Assembly: GCF_011299575.1 (NCBI RefSeq)
Contig: NZ_CP049863.1
Span: 2,976,001-3,040,000 of the forward strand
From: Leucobacter viscericola
Lineage (GTDB): Bacteria > Actinomycetota > Actinomycetes > Actinomycetales > Microbacteriaceae
Direction: 5' to 3'
DNA: 64,000 nt
Below, one piece after another: positions 28,325 to 37,098 of the stretch (its first letter is position 1; every line of letters begins with the position of its first letter). The translations under genes and the position numbers were made by a program. The notes under the pieces were generated by a model. That model worked only from the letters and a program-made list of their open reading frames with translations. It did not search any database and was not told the DNA's origin.

Positions 28325-29116
28325 CTAGCGCCTGTCGAAGCGGCGCCCCTCAGGCTTCGAGGAAAGAATCGTAAAGATGAGCACGATCAGTCCTCCAACG
28401 TAGGGGATGAACGTCAGGAAGTAGAAGGGGCCAGCAAAATTGATGTCGTGCAGCCGACGCCACATAATTCCAAGGTAGGGCAAGAGCGTGCCAAGCCCAA
28501 TGACCAGGAGAAGGATGCCGCCGAGCCCCAGGAAGAGGGCCCCGGCTCCAACTCCGGCACTTGAGCCGGAAGAATAACCGTAGCTGGAGTCGTAGCTTGA
28601 TGAGCTGACGGTGATGGTGATCAAACCGATGATGTAGAAAACCATAGGCACGAGAGACACGAGGGCCAAAAAGAGTTCGACCCACCAGAACTCGCTGCGC
28701 GAGGCGCGACCGGTGAAGTTGACGTAGTTCTTGAAGAAACGACGAATGGCCTGGCTGAAGGTTGCGCCGTAGAGCGGACGCGTCAGATCGTCGGGTGAAG
28801 TAGCTCCGTCGAACGGCTCTCCGGGGCCTGGGACGCCGGGGACCGCGTACTGGGCGTAGCTGGGTGCGGCCGCGTAGGGCTGCTGGGCCTGGTACTGCGG
28901 CGGCGCATACTGCGGTGTCGTGTACTGGGGCGCCTGATAGTTCGGCTGCGGCTGCGGCTGCGGCGGCGGTGCGTACTGCGGTGGCTGCTGCTGCGCCGGT
29001 GGCTGCTGCTGTGCCGGCTGCTGTGGTGCTGGCTGCTGCGGTGCCGGAGGCTGCGAAGGCTGGATCGGCTGTTGCGGCTGCTGCGGCTGTTCTTCAGGGT
29101 TAAAGGGTGTAGACAC
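28325..29116 (-). CDS. DUF805 family membrane protein with Pro/Gln-rich N terminus
   Basis: I chose the GTG at 29116 (STPFNPEEQPQQPQQP), giving 263 residues. The first 100 residues are made of Pro, Gln, Ala and Tyr (short units such as PQYAPPQ), and the C-terminal 150 residues form DUF805: FFKNYVNFTGRASRSEFWWVEL, membrane helices, and GIMWRRLHDINFAGPFYFLTFIPYVG. DUF805 proteins are small membrane proteins of unknown function. The low-complexity tail may mediate protein contacts. It begins the block inserted between infB and rbfA. Confidence 0.85.
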   Translation of the reverse strand: MSTPFNPEEQPQQPQQPIQPSQPPAPQQPAPQQPAQQQPPAQQQPPQYAPPPQPQPQPNYQAPQYTTPQYAPPQYQAQQPYAAAPSYAQYAVPGVPGPGEPFDGATSPDDLTRPLYGATFSQAIRRFFKNYVNFTGRASRSEFWWVELFLALVSLVPMVFYIIGLITITVSSSSYDSSYGYSSGSSAGVGAGALFLGLGGILLLVIGLGTLLPYLGIMWRRLHDINFAGPFYFLTFIPYVGGLIVLIFTILSSKPEGRRFDRR

Positions 29117-29184
29117 GATCTGACTTTCTGTTGGCCCGGTTACGGAACGACAATCTTCGTTGCCTCCATCGTATTGCCAAGCAA

Positions 29185-29219
29185 GAAAAAGGGGCGGTTC
29201 ATTACTCTGAACCGCCCCT
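29185..29219 (-). terminator. Rho-independent terminator of the VOC-family gene
   Basis: Perfect 12-base arms AGGGGCGGTTCA and TGAACCGCCCCT enclose a six-base loop. On the minus strand TTTTTCTTG follows. It ends the araC-VOC unit just before the DUF805 gene. Confidence 0.9.
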
Positions 29220-29225
29220 GTATGC

Positions 29226-29633
29226 CTAAAGCTGCTGCACGCGAACCGTGTTGCCCGCTGGATCGCGGAAGGCGAAGTCGCGGGATCCCCAGTCCTGATC
29301 CATTGGCTCCTGCAGAATGTCTGCGCCGGAGCCCTCAACCTTTTCGAACAGCTCCTGCAGTGCATCCGTGGCGAAGACGATGGAGGCGTAGGATCCCTTC
29401 GCCACAAGCTCGCCAATCACGCGGCGCTCCTCATCGCTCAGGCCGGGGTCAACCGCGGGTGGTGAGAGCACGATCGAGGTCTCGGGCTGGTTGGCGGGTC
29501 CGACGGTGATCCAGCGCATGGCCTCGTAACCAACGTCTTTGCGAACCTCGAAGCCGAGCACGTCGCGGTAGAACGCGAGTGAGGCTTCGGGATCGGTGTG
29601 GGGCAGGAACGTAACGTGAATGTTGATCTTCAT
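29226..29633 (-). CDS. VOC family (glyoxalase/bleomycin-resistance-like) protein
   Basis: The 135-residue protein has the paired beta-alpha-beta modules of the vicinal-oxygen-chelate fold, starting MKINIHVTFLPHTDPEASLAFYRDVLGFEVRKD and ending SRDFAFRDPAGNTVRVQQL, the usual last-strand metal-ligand region. The substrate is unknown. It lies 10 bases downstream of an AraC-type regulator in the same direction, a common regulator-VOC pair. Confidence 0.9.
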   Translation of the reverse strand: MKINIHVTFLPHTDPEASLAFYRDVLGFEVRKDVGYEAMRWITVGPANQPETSIVLSPPAVDPGLSDEERRVIGELVAKGSYASIVFATDALQELFEKVEGSGADILQEPMDQDWGSRDFAFRDPAGNTVRVQQL

Positions 29634-29643
29634 AACTGCAAAC

Positions 29644-30087
29644 TTACTCGTCGTGCCCAGAAGAAACTTCTCGATTCCTGACCGGTTTCAAAGCCCGAGA
29701 AACAACGCAGCTCGGCAGTTCGTCGATCCCGCTCGCTGCCGCCTGACGATAGGCGCGAGGAGACATGCCAACCAGTTCGCTGAATCGGGTGCTGAACGTG
29801 CCGAGGGATCCGTAGCCGACCGCGAAGCAGACCTCGGTAACGCTGAGGTTGCCCCTGCGCAACAGCGTCATGGCGCGTTCGATGCGACGAGTCATGAGGT
29901 AGCTGTAGGGGGACTCGCCGTACGCTGCCCGAAACTCCCTGCTGAGATGCCCCGCCGAGACGTGGGCCCCGCGGGCGAGCGCGTCAACGTCGAGGGGGCG
30001 CGCGTACTCCCGGTCGATGCGGTCGCGCACCTTACGAAGTAGCCGGAGCTCGCTGAGACGCTTCTCATTGGCAGTGTTGTCGGTCAT
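29644..30087 (-). CDS. AraC-family transcriptional regulator, DNA-binding domain only
   Basis: The 147-residue protein consists almost entirely of the double helix-turn-helix AraC domain: DVDALARGAHVSAGHLSREFRAAYG and LSVTEVCFAVGYGSLGTFSTRFSELVGMSPRAYR. It has no separate ligand-binding domain. It probably controls the VOC gene directly downstream and itself. Confidence 0.93.
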   Translation of the reverse strand: MTDNTANEKRLSELRLLRKVRDRIDREYARPLDVDALARGAHVSAGHLSREFRAAYGESPYSYLMTRRIERAMTLLRRGNLSVTEVCFAVGYGSLGTFSTRFSELVGMSPRAYRQAAASGIDELPSCVVSRALKPVRNREVSSGHDE

Positions 30088-30124
30088 CAGGGTTCATTCT
30101 CTCACCCGGCGGTAAGATTGCCGC

Positions 30125-30571
30125 ATGAGTAATCCACGTGCAGGCAAGGTAGCTGAACGCATTCAGCAAATCATTGCGAGAAGACTGGAAAAGGGGCTGC
30201 GTGATCCGCGCCTTGGCTTCGTGACGATCACTGACGTGAGAGTGACCGGCGATATTCAGCACGCCAGCGTGTTCTATACGGTGTACGGAAACGAAGAGGA
30301 ACAGGCCGACTCCGCTGCGGCGCTGAAGGCAGCAACCGGAATGCTTCGCAGCGAGGTTGGCAAGCAGCTCGGCACACGACTTACGCCAACTCTGGAGTTC
30401 ATCCACGATGAGTTGCCGGAGAGCGCGCAGCACCTGAACGACTTGCTTGCCGAGGCGAAGCAGCGGGACGAAGCAGCGCAGGCGCTTGCGGCGAACGCGC
30501 AGTATGCCGGTGAGAAAGATCCTTACGGAAAACTGGCCGACGTAGAGTCCGAGGAAGAAGAAGAGAAATGA
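30125..30571 (+). CDS. rbfA: 30S ribosome-binding factor A
   Basis: RbfA assists 16S rRNA 5'-end maturation and 30S assembly, notably in the cold. The 148-residue KH-fold protein begins [22 protein letters not shown] and has the motifs [17 protein letters not shown] and [22 protein letters not shown], with an acidic C-terminal tail. In most relatives it directly follows infB; here a 2.3 kb block intervenes. Confidence 0.96.
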   Translation: MSNPRAGKVAERIQQIIARRLEKGLRDPRLGFVTITDVRVTGDIQHASVFYTVYGNEEEQADSAAALKAATGMLRSEVGKQLGTRLTPTLEFIHDELPESAQHLNDLLAEAKQRDEAAQALAANAQYAGEKDPYGKLADVESEEEEEK

Positions 30572-30957
30572 AGAACCTCCGTACAACAGCCGTTACTTCT
30601 GCTGTAGGTGCAGCCCTCTTGCTGGGGCTCACCCTGACCGGATGTGCTGCCGGTAGTAACCCAGACGTGCCCAAGGGCGTGCCGACCGCCGTCGCCACGG
30701 TGCAGGGCGAGGTGTCAAATAAGGCGTCCTCAAGCCCCACGAACTGGTCGTACTCGGTGGAGGTCGATAGCAAAAAGGCGCAAGACGAGGCCATCACGAA
30801 GCTGAAAGACAACGGCTTCAAAGTGACTGGCGACAACGAGCAAAACGGCACTCGCACCTACGCTCTCACCAACGACAAAGAGAAGGTCAACGTCACCGTT
30901 GTGCTCACCAAACAAGACAAGAAGTTTTTGGTGATCTACAACATCGCCAAGCTGTAA
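30568..30957 (+). CDS. Small lipoprotein of unknown function
   Basis: The 129-residue protein has a signal peptide with the lipobox LTGC (about residues 23-26, [14 protein letters not shown]), so it is probably lipid-anchored. The mature part is about 100 residues with alternating beta/alpha character ([30 protein letters not shown]). Its ATG overlaps the rbfA stop by four bases. I do not recognise the domain. Confidence 0.82.
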   Translation: MKNLRTTAVTSAVGAALLLGLTLTGCAAGSNPDVPKGVPTAVATVQGEVSNKASSSPTNWSYSVEVDSKKAQDEAITKLKDNGFKVTGDNEQNGTRTYALTNDKEKVNVTVVLTKQDKKFLVIYNIAKL

Positions 30958-31881
30958 TCAGGGGAGGCGGGCCCGGCCCTCGAGCTCCACGATCAGACCG
31001 TCCGCAAGCAGTGAGTCGTACGCGCGCTGCGGCTGGGTGGCATCGCGGGGTTGAGGATCCGGGCCTCGTGCCGCCCCCAGCGCGGTCTCGCGCGAGACCG
31101 GCTCAGCTGACCGGCGCAACAGCGCCATGATCCGCCCGCGTGCCTGGCGGTCGGAACCCTCAAACTTTGCCTGCTTCGGCCGCTTCTCCGGAGCATTGTC
31201 GGGGTAGCCCGCACCGCGCCACTCACACCACGCGGCTATGGGGCACGCGTCGCAGAGTGGCGCGCGAGCCGTGCACACGATGGCCCCGAGTTCCATGGCC
31301 GCAGCATTAAACACTGCCGCCTCTGTCGGGTCGGCAGGAAGCAGCGCGGCCATATCGTCGAGATCGCTGGGCTTGGGCATCCCAGCTGCCGCAATGCCGT
31401 GAACGGCGCGAGCCAGCACCCGCCGGGTATTGGTGTCGACCACCGGGTGATGCTCGCCGTAGGCAAAAGTTGCGATTGCGCGGGCGGTGTAGGGGCCAAC
31501 TCCGGTGAGGGCCAGAAGTTGTTCAACGTCCCTGGGAACAACGTCGCCGTGCTCGGTGGCGATCTCGACGGCCGCGCGATGCAGCCACAGGGCGCGCCGC
31601 GGATATCCGAGGCGGTCCCAGGCGCGCACCGCCTCACCGGGCTCCTCTGCGGCGAGAGCTGAGGGGGTCGGCCAGCGTTCCAACCAGGTTGTCCAGCGCG
31701 GAATCACACGATCCACTTGGGTCTGCTGCAGCATGAACTCAGAGACGAGCACAGCCCAGGCTGAAGTTCCCTCGGCACGCCAGGGCAGATCCCGAGCTGC
31801 GTGAGCAAACCAATCGTTGAGCGCCTTGGCGATCTCGAAACGATCCGGCGTTGACGCGGCGGGAGCAGGAACGGACGGCAT
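30958..31881 (-). CDS. mutY: A/G-specific adenine glycosylase
   Basis: MutY removes adenine opposite 8-oxoguanine. The 307-residue protein has the helix-hairpin-helix (LLALTGVGPYTARAIATFAYGE), the catalytic Asp in HHPVVDTNTRRVLAR, and the [4Fe-4S] cluster pattern C-x6-C-x2-C-x5-C (CTARAPLCDACPIAAWC). The C-terminal NUDIX-like lesion-recognition domain of E. coli MutY is missing or strongly reduced, as in many actinobacteria. It sits antisense between rbfA and truB. Confidence 0.94.
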   Translation of the reverse strand: MPSVPAPAASTPDRFEIAKALNDWFAHAARDLPWRAEGTSAWAVLVSEFMLQQTQVDRVIPRWTTWLERWPTPSALAAEEPGEAVRAWDRLGYPRRALWLHRAAVEIATEHGDVVPRDVEQLLALTGVGPYTARAIATFAYGEHHPVVDTNTRRVLARAVHGIAAAGMPKPSDLDDMAALLPADPTEAAVFNAAAMELGAIVCTARAPLCDACPIAAWCEWRGAGYPDNAPEKRPKQAKFEGSDRQARGRIMALLRRSAEPVSRETALGAARGPDPQPRDATQPQRAYDSLLADGLIVELEGRARLP

Positions 31882-31920
31882 CAGCCCAGTCTAGATCGGG
31901 CGCGCGGTTAGGATGGGACG

Positions 31921-32889
31921 GTGACGAAAGCCCCGAAGAACGCGCCGACAACCGTGCCCCCGCAGGGCGGGATCCTGCTGATTGATAAAGAAGAGGGTTG
32001 GACAAGCCACGACGTTGTTGCCAGGTCGCGGCGGGCTCTCGGCATCCGAAAGGTCGGCCACGCGGGCACACTGGATCCCATGGCCACGGGCTTGCTGGTA
32101 CTGGGCGCAGGCCCCGCGACGCGGCTGCTGACGCACCTCGTGGGTCTCGACAAGACGTACACAACGACTATCCGGCTAGGTACCGCGACCGTCACTGACG
32201 ACCGCGAAGGAGACCGGATCAGCGCCGCCGAGCATAGTGCTGTTGAAGCGCTCGCCGCCGATCCCGCACGAATCTCCGCGGCCGTTGCCGAGCTGACAGG
32301 GCCGATCGAGCAGGCGCCGAGCGCGGTGAGCGCGATCAAGGTTGACGGCAAACGGGCGTACGACCGTGTTCGCGCGGGCGAGGCCGTTGAACTCAAAAAG
32401 CGTCCGGTCACCATCCACTCTTTCGAAATCGGCGAGCCGCGTCTAGCAGAGGAAGACGACGGCACACGAGTGATCGATATCGAAGCGACGGTGCGGTGCT
32501 CCACCGGAACGTACATTCGCGCGCTGGCGCGAGACCTCGGCGAGAAGCTCGGGGTTGGCGGGCACCTGGTTGCGCTGCGGCGTTCCGCAGTAGGACCGTT
32601 TGACGTTGCCGACGCGGCGAGCATGGAGGCGCTCGTCGGGGAAAGCGCGCTCACCCTGCTGTCGCCCACCGCGGTTGCCGAGCGGCTCTTTCCTTTGCTT
32701 CCGCTGACCGAGCAGCAGGCCGTCGACATTGGGCACGGCAAGCGCATCGAAGTGGGCTCCGCAAACGATGCGGCGCTCGTTGCCGCCGTAGCGCCCGGAG
32801 ACAGGCTCATTGGCCTCCTCGAAGTAAAAAACGGCCGCACTCGAGTCGTCACTAATTTTCCAACTCCCGACGGGCAGGCAGCGGCATGA
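31921..32889 (+). CDS. truB: tRNA pseudouridine(55) synthase
   Basis: TruB makes pseudouridine 55 in the T-loop of tRNAs. The GTG at 31921 starts a 322-residue protein with the catalytic-Asp motif KVGHAGTLDPMATGLLVLGAG, the YTTTIRLGTATVTDD strand and the family motifs QAPSAVSAIKVDGKRAYDRVR and STGTYIRALARDLGEKLG. A C-terminal PUA-like extension follows. The spacer to mutY is only 39 bases, so the two divergent promoters must be compact. Confidence 0.96.
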   Translation: MTKAPKNAPTTVPPQGGILLIDKEEGWTSHDVVARSRRALGIRKVGHAGTLDPMATGLLVLGAGPATRLLTHLVGLDKTYTTTIRLGTATVTDDREGDRISAAEHSAVEALAADPARISAAVAELTGPIEQAPSAVSAIKVDGKRAYDRVRAGEAVELKKRPVTIHSFEIGEPRLAEEDDGTRVIDIEATVRCSTGTYIRALARDLGEKLGVGGHLVALRRSAVGPFDVADAASMEALVGESALTLLSPTAVAERLFPLLPLTEQQAVDIGHGKRIEVGSANDAALVAAVAPGDRLIGLLEVKNGRTRVVTNFPTPDGQAAA

Positions 32890-33242
32890 TTCTCTGGTTT
32901 GGCATTGTCATCATCGCGGTGGCCCTACTCTCTGCGATTGTGTGTGCCGTTGCGGCCGTTCGCAAGATCGCGCCGAACGACTACACGCTGGGTGCGACGG
33001 TGCTTGTTGCGCTGCTGCTGGTCGCCCAGCTCATCATTGCGATCGTGGCGCCCCTCACCGGGAACAACGCGGTTGGAGATCCGCTCGAGTTTTGGCTGTA
33101 CCTCATAGTTGTATTCGTACTGCCGCTGGGAGCCGGATTCTGGGCCCTCATGGATCGCACCCGCTGGGCGAATCTGGTGCTCGCAGTGGTGCATCTCTCG
33201 ATCGCCGTGATGGTGTACCGAATGATGGTGATCTGGGGTTAG
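32886..33242 (+). CDS. Four-helix membrane protein of unknown function
   Basis: The 118-residue protein is almost wholly hydrophobic with four predicted helices (about residues 2-22, 37-57, 68-88 and 95-115). Its ATG overlaps the truB stop by four bases. I recognise no family; conservation next to truB-ribF suggests a lineage-specific envelope protein. Confidence 0.8.
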   Translation: MILWFGIVIIAVALLSAIVCAVAAVRKIAPNDYTLGATVLVALLLVAQLIIAIVAPLTGNNAVGDPLEFWLYLIVVFVLPLGAGFWALMDRTRWANLVLAVVHLSIAVMVYRMMVIWG

Positions 33243-33299
33243 CTGGCTCAGGATCGGGCGCGCACGAGCTGATCCCGGTCGCGCGGTAAGCTGGAGGGC

Positions 33300-33794
33300 G
33301 TGTCTAACGACGAATCTCGAGGTGCGATGTCATCCTCCGCCCCTCAGCAAGCTGCTCAGCGGGCTGACCGCCTGAGCGGCCTTGGGCGTGTGCTCATCAC
33401 CGTTTATGTGGTGCTTGCGCTCGCCGCGACGTTCCGCTCGCTCTATCAGATCATCGCAAAATTTGATGAGGCTCCGCTCGCCTACTCGCTGTCGGCAGTC
33501 TCTGGGCTCGTTTACATCGTCGCGACGATCGCGCTCATCAAGCGACGTGGGGTGTGGCGCGGGATCGCGTGGGGTGCGCTCATCTTCGAGCTCTGTGGCG
33601 TTGTGATCGTTGGCACGCTGAGCCTCGTGGTTCCCCAGTTTTTTGCGCACCCGTCGGTATGGTCACAATTTGGCAGCGGCTACGTGTTTATTCCGCTGGT
33701 GCTGCCAGTGCTTGGCCTGATCTGGTTGAAGCGTGACGGTGACGCTGCGCGAGCTGCGGCCGAAACATCGGGGGAGCACGATGCGAGTATTTGA
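33300..33794 (+). CDS. Four-helix membrane protein of unknown function
   Basis: The 164-residue protein (GTG at 33300) has a short polar N terminus and four hydrophobic segments (VLITVYVVLALAATF, LSAVSGLVYIVATIALI, GIAWGALIFELCGVVIV, GYVFIPLVLPVLGLIWL). Its last 14 bases overlap the start of ribF. It resembles small actinobacterial membrane proteins commonly placed before ribF; no function is known to me. Confidence 0.82.
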   Translation: MSNDESRGAMSSSAPQQAAQRADRLSGLGRVLITVYVVLALAATFRSLYQIIAKFDEAPLAYSLSAVSGLVYIVATIALIKRRGVWRGIAWGALIFELCGVVIVGTLSLVVPQFFAHPSVWSQFGSGYVFIPLVLPVLGLIWLKRDGDAARAAAETSGEHDASI

Positions 33795-34731
33795 GTCGCT
33801 AGCGGCGATCCCCGAGGCTGATTTTGCTGCGGGGAGCGCGGTTGCCATCGGCAAGTTTGATGGTGTGCACCTCGGGCACCAGGCAATCCTTGCCAGGTTG
33901 ATCGAGGCAGCACGAGGAGACAACTCACACTCGGTGGTGTTCACGTTTGCAAACAACCCGCTGAGCTACCTGCGACCAGAGGTCTGCCCGCTACCGCTCA
34001 TGAGCCGAGAGCAGCGCATTGAAGCGCTGTCTGACGCCGGTGTTGAGAACTGCGTGATGGTTGAGTTCGATGAGGCCTTCTCGCAGATTCCGGCCGAGGA
34101 GTTTGTCGAGAAAATTCTGGTGGGTCAGCTGCGTGCTCGGCACATCATCATGGGATCAGATTTCAGGTTTGGGCACGGTGGTGTCGGAGACGCTCATTTG
34201 CTGCGCAGTCTGAGCACCCGGCTCGGCTTCACCGTTGAGGTTGTCGCCGCGGTGGTCGATCCCCAGGCCGGGTGTGTATCTTCCACTCGCGTGCGAGAGG
34301 CAATCTTGGCCGGTGACGCGGAGGCAGCGTCGAGCATGATCGGTCGCCCCGTCACGGTGCGCGGTGAGGTCGTGCACGGCGACGCGCGCGGTAGGGACCT
34401 TGGTTTTCCCACTGCCAACCTGGGCGGGCGGATCGAGGGCCTCGTGCCGTCTGATGGTGTGTACGCAGGTTTTGTGCGGATCGACGGCGCGCAACTCCCC
34501 GCTGCGATTTCGGTCGGCAACAATCCCACGTTTACGCCGGATGGGCAGTCGAGGGTTGAGGCATTCATTCTCGATTTTGACGAGGATATTTACGGTAGCT
34601 CGATAGAGGTGCTCTTTACGCACCGCATCCGCTCGATGGAGCGTTTCGACTCGCTTGAGTCGCTCATCGAGCAGATGGACGCCGACGTGGTGCTCACGCG
34701 ACGGCTGACGGGTGCAGACCGCGCCGAGTGA
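33781..34731 (+). CDS. ribF: Bifunctional riboflavin kinase/FAD synthetase
   Basis: RibF makes FMN and FAD. The ATG at 33781 gives a 316-residue protein. The N-terminal nucleotidyltransferase domain has AIGKFDGVHLGHQAIL (residues about 20-35) and a later SSTRVREAILAGD segment. The C-terminal riboflavin kinase domain has the signature GRDLGFPTANLG. The start lies inside the end of the preceding membrane protein gene, indicating coupling. Confidence 0.96.
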   Translation: MRVFESLAAIPEADFAAGSAVAIGKFDGVHLGHQAILARLIEAARGDNSHSVVFTFANNPLSYLRPEVCPLPLMSREQRIEALSDAGVENCVMVEFDEAFSQIPAEEFVEKILVGQLRARHIIMGSDFRFGHGGVGDAHLLRSLSTRLGFTVEVVAAVVDPQAGCVSSTRVREAILAGDAEAASSMIGRPVTVRGEVVHGDARGRDLGFPTANLGGRIEGLVPSDGVYAGFVRIDGAQLPAAISVGNNPTFTPDGQSRVEAFILDFDEDIYGSSIEVLFTHRIRSMERFDSLESLIEQMDADVVLTRRLTGADRAE

Positions 34732-34750
34732 AGAATGCGAATTTGCTTTG

Positions 34751-34768
34751 AGTCAGGCATGCCTAACT
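34751..34768. promoter_or_regulatory. DtxR/MntR-like palindrome upstream of the SNF2 gene
   Basis: AGTCAGGCATGCCTAACT is an 18-base palindrome with a single mismatched pair. Its AGGCATGCCT core resembles operators of iron- or manganese-dependent DtxR-family regulators. It lies about 145 bases upstream of the SNF2-family gene. The regulator match is by eye only. Confidence 0.45.
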
Positions 34769-34912
34769 TGATGGTGCTAGTATCGGCGTAAGGCCGTGTT
34801 TCACGAGCAACCCTGGGGTCCCATGCTGCGCATGATGTCAGACTTCAAACTAGTGAACTGCCTGCGTCTCGATATTCGATGCGAGTACGTTCCACGCTGA
34901 TCAGGAGATCCA

Positions 34913-37066
34913 TTGGCAAGCAACACTGCCACCCGCGAGAACACCACCTCGGGTAAAACACATTCGCGCACAAACGGGCGGCGCAAGCACTCGCACAACG
35001 AGGGCATCATCCCCCTGCTCGCGAGAGCGGTGCGTGAGGTCGAAGCTGCTACCCAGCGCGGCAAAGCGAACCCGGCTAACCGCACGAAGTTCCAGGTGAT
35101 CGCGCTGCTCATGCGCGAGGAACGTGCGCGCGTGAAGACCACCGAGGGCGTCAGCGACGCGGAGCGCGCTGAGACACTGAAGCGGCTCGACGGAGTTGCC
35201 GCGATCCTCGCCAAGACCGCTGCCCGCGATACGAGCCTCATCACGCTGCTCGAGCCGGGCGCACCGGTCACTGACGCGACGCGCCAGCTGAAGCGGAAGA
35301 TGCTCGTGCAGGCTGGCTTTGATCTGCCCGAGGAGCCAAAGGCTGCTTCTGAGCCCGCGCAGACCTACGTGCCGCCGGAGCTCGCTGAGCGCCAGGTCGA
35401 GCCGGTCGGTATCGACTCGCGTCACCTCGCAAACCCCTTCCTCGCTCCCGATCTGTCGGCCCAGCGTCGGCCAACGCCGGTCGTGCGCCTCGCCAACTGG
35501 GAACTGCTCGGGCCCCTGCTGAAGTCGTTTGAGCAGGGCGGTGGCGGCTCCGCCTGCATGCCCCTGCCCGAGCCACCTGTGCCGGATCGCCTCGCCCCTC
35601 CCGGCGCGGAACTGATGAAGCACCAGGCCCGTTTCCTCGCGAGTGTTCGCAACGGACACCGCAGCTTCTTACTCGCCGACGAGCCCGGCCTCGGCAAGAC
35701 GGCCCAGTCGGTGCTCGCCGCGAGTGTCGCTGGCGCGTACCCGCTGCTCGTTGTTGTGCCGAACGTCGTCAAGATGAACTGGGCGCGTGAGGTCGAGCAC
35801 TGGACACCTCACCGCAAGGTCACCGTTATCCACGGTGACGGGGCCGACATCGATCCGTTTGCGGACGTGTTTGTGGTGAACTACGAGATTTTGGATCGCC
35901 ACCTGAGCTGGATCTCTCGTTTTGGATTTAAGGGCATGGTCGTTGACGAGGCCCACATGATCAAAAACGTGCAGTCGCAGCGTTCACGCAACGTGCTCGC
36001 GATCGCCGAGAGCATTCGTGAGCGTAGCCCCGGTGTTTCGCCGCTGCTGATCGCGCTCACGGGTACACCGCTGATCAACGACATTGATGATTTCCGCGCG
36101 ATCTGGCGCTTCCTCGGCTGGACCGAGGCCGACAAGCCCGGGCCCGAGCTGATGGCTCGCCTGGAAAACAACGGCTGGACCCCCGCCGATCACGCCTTCT
36201 ACCCCGACGCTCGCCAGAGTGTGATCGACATGGGTATCGTGCGTCGCCGCAAGATCGATGTGGCGGCAGATCTGCCCTCGAAGCGTGTGGTCGACCTGCC
36301 GGTCGAACTCGATGACGAACTGGGCCGGGGCATCCGCGAGGCCGAAGAGCAGCTTGCTCGTAAGCTCTATGACCGCTTTATTGCGATTAAGAAGGGCAAG
36401 CTGGGTCTCAAGCTGAGCGATGAAGCCATCGTCCGTATGGTGTGCATGCAAGAGCTCGAAGAATCGAACGCCTCTGCCGACGGTCTGAACGTGTTCACGA
36501 TGGTGCGAAAGATTGGCCAGGCGAAAGCCGGACTGGCCGCTGACTACACCGCTCAACTGGTGCGCTCGGTCGGCAAGGTTGTCTTCTTTGCAAAGCACAT
36601 CGACGTTATGGATCGCGCCGAGGCTCTCTTTGCCGAGCGCGGGCTCAAGACCGTTTCGGTTCGTGGTGACCAGACCGCGACGTTCCGCCAGGAGCAGATC
36701 GACGCGTTCAACAACGACCCAGAGATTTCTGTCGCGGTGTGTTCGTTGACCGCGGCGGGTGTGGGTGTGAACCTGCAGGCTGCCTCGAACGTCGTGCTTG
36801 CTGAGCTCAGCTGGACCGACGCCGAGCAGACCCAGGCAATCGACCGTGTGCACCGCATCGGCCAAGACGAGCCGGTCACGGCATGGCGCATTGTTGCGGC
36901 GCAGACCATCGACGCGAAGATCGCAGAACTCATCGACGGCAAGGCTGGCCTCGCTGCCCGCGCGCTCGACGGTGCCGAAGCGAAGTCTGAAGACGCCGAT
37001 TCTGTGCAGCTTGAGTCGCTTATGCATGTGCTGCGGAGGGCTGTGCGCGAGCGCGAAGGCCGATAA
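34913..37066 (+). CDS. Solitary SNF2-family DEAD/DEAH-box ATPase
   Basis: The TTG at 34913 follows CAGGAGATCC and gives 717 residues. An N-terminal region of about 220 residues, alpha-helical and unassigned, precedes a SNF2 motor: Walker A DEPGLGKTAQS near residue 256, DEAH near residue 345, SAT-like ALTGTPL, and C-terminal motif QAIDRVHRIGQ near residue 648. The usual DEMGLGKT reads DEPGLGKT here. Single-gene context and lack of a nuclease domain resemble SMARCAL1/HARP-like remodelers; a DNA-repair or anti-phage role is only a guess. Confidence 0.88.
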   Translation: MASNTATRENTTSGKTHSRTNGRRKHSHNEGIIPLLARAVREVEAATQRGKANPANRTKFQVIALLMREERARVKTTEGVSDAERAETLKRLDGVAAILAKTAARDTSLITLLEPGAPVTDATRQLKRKMLVQAGFDLPEEPKAASEPAQTYVPPELAERQVEPVGIDSRHLANPFLAPDLSAQRRPTPVVRLANWELLGPLLKSFEQGGGGSACMPLPEPPVPDRLAPPGAELMKHQARFLASVRNGHRSFLLADEPGLGKTAQSVLAASVAGAYPLLVVVPNVVKMNWAREVEHWTPHRKVTVIHGDGADIDPFADVFVVNYEILDRHLSWISRFGFKGMVVDEAHMIKNVQSQRSRNVLAIAESIRERSPGVSPLLIALTGTPLINDIDDFRAIWRFLGWTEADKPGPELMARLENNGWTPADHAFYPDARQSVIDMGIVRRRKIDVAADLPSKRVVDLPVELDDELGRGIREAEEQLARKLYDRFIAIKKGKLGLKLSDEAIVRMVCMQELEESNASADGLNVFTMVRKIGQAKAGLAADYTAQLVRSVGKVVFFAKHIDVMDRAEALFAERGLKTVSVRGDQTATFRQEQIDAFNNDPEISVAVCSLTAAGVGVNLQAASNVVLAELSWTDAEQTQAIDRVHRIGQDEPVTAWRIVAAQTIDAKIAELIDGKAGLAARALDGAEAKSEDADSVQLESLMHVLRRAVREREGR

Positions 37067-37098
37067 GCTAGGCACTCCTGTAATCGTGAGGGGTGCGT

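Noticed and set aside
27893..28328. Several 77-85 codon frames in the infB-DUF805 spacer
   Set aside because: They overlap each other on both strands, lack ribosome sites and coincide with repeats and terminator stems.
35984..37075. 363-codon minus-strand frame opposite the SNF2 gene
   Set aside because: The plus-strand helicase motifs are clear; this frame is a shadow.
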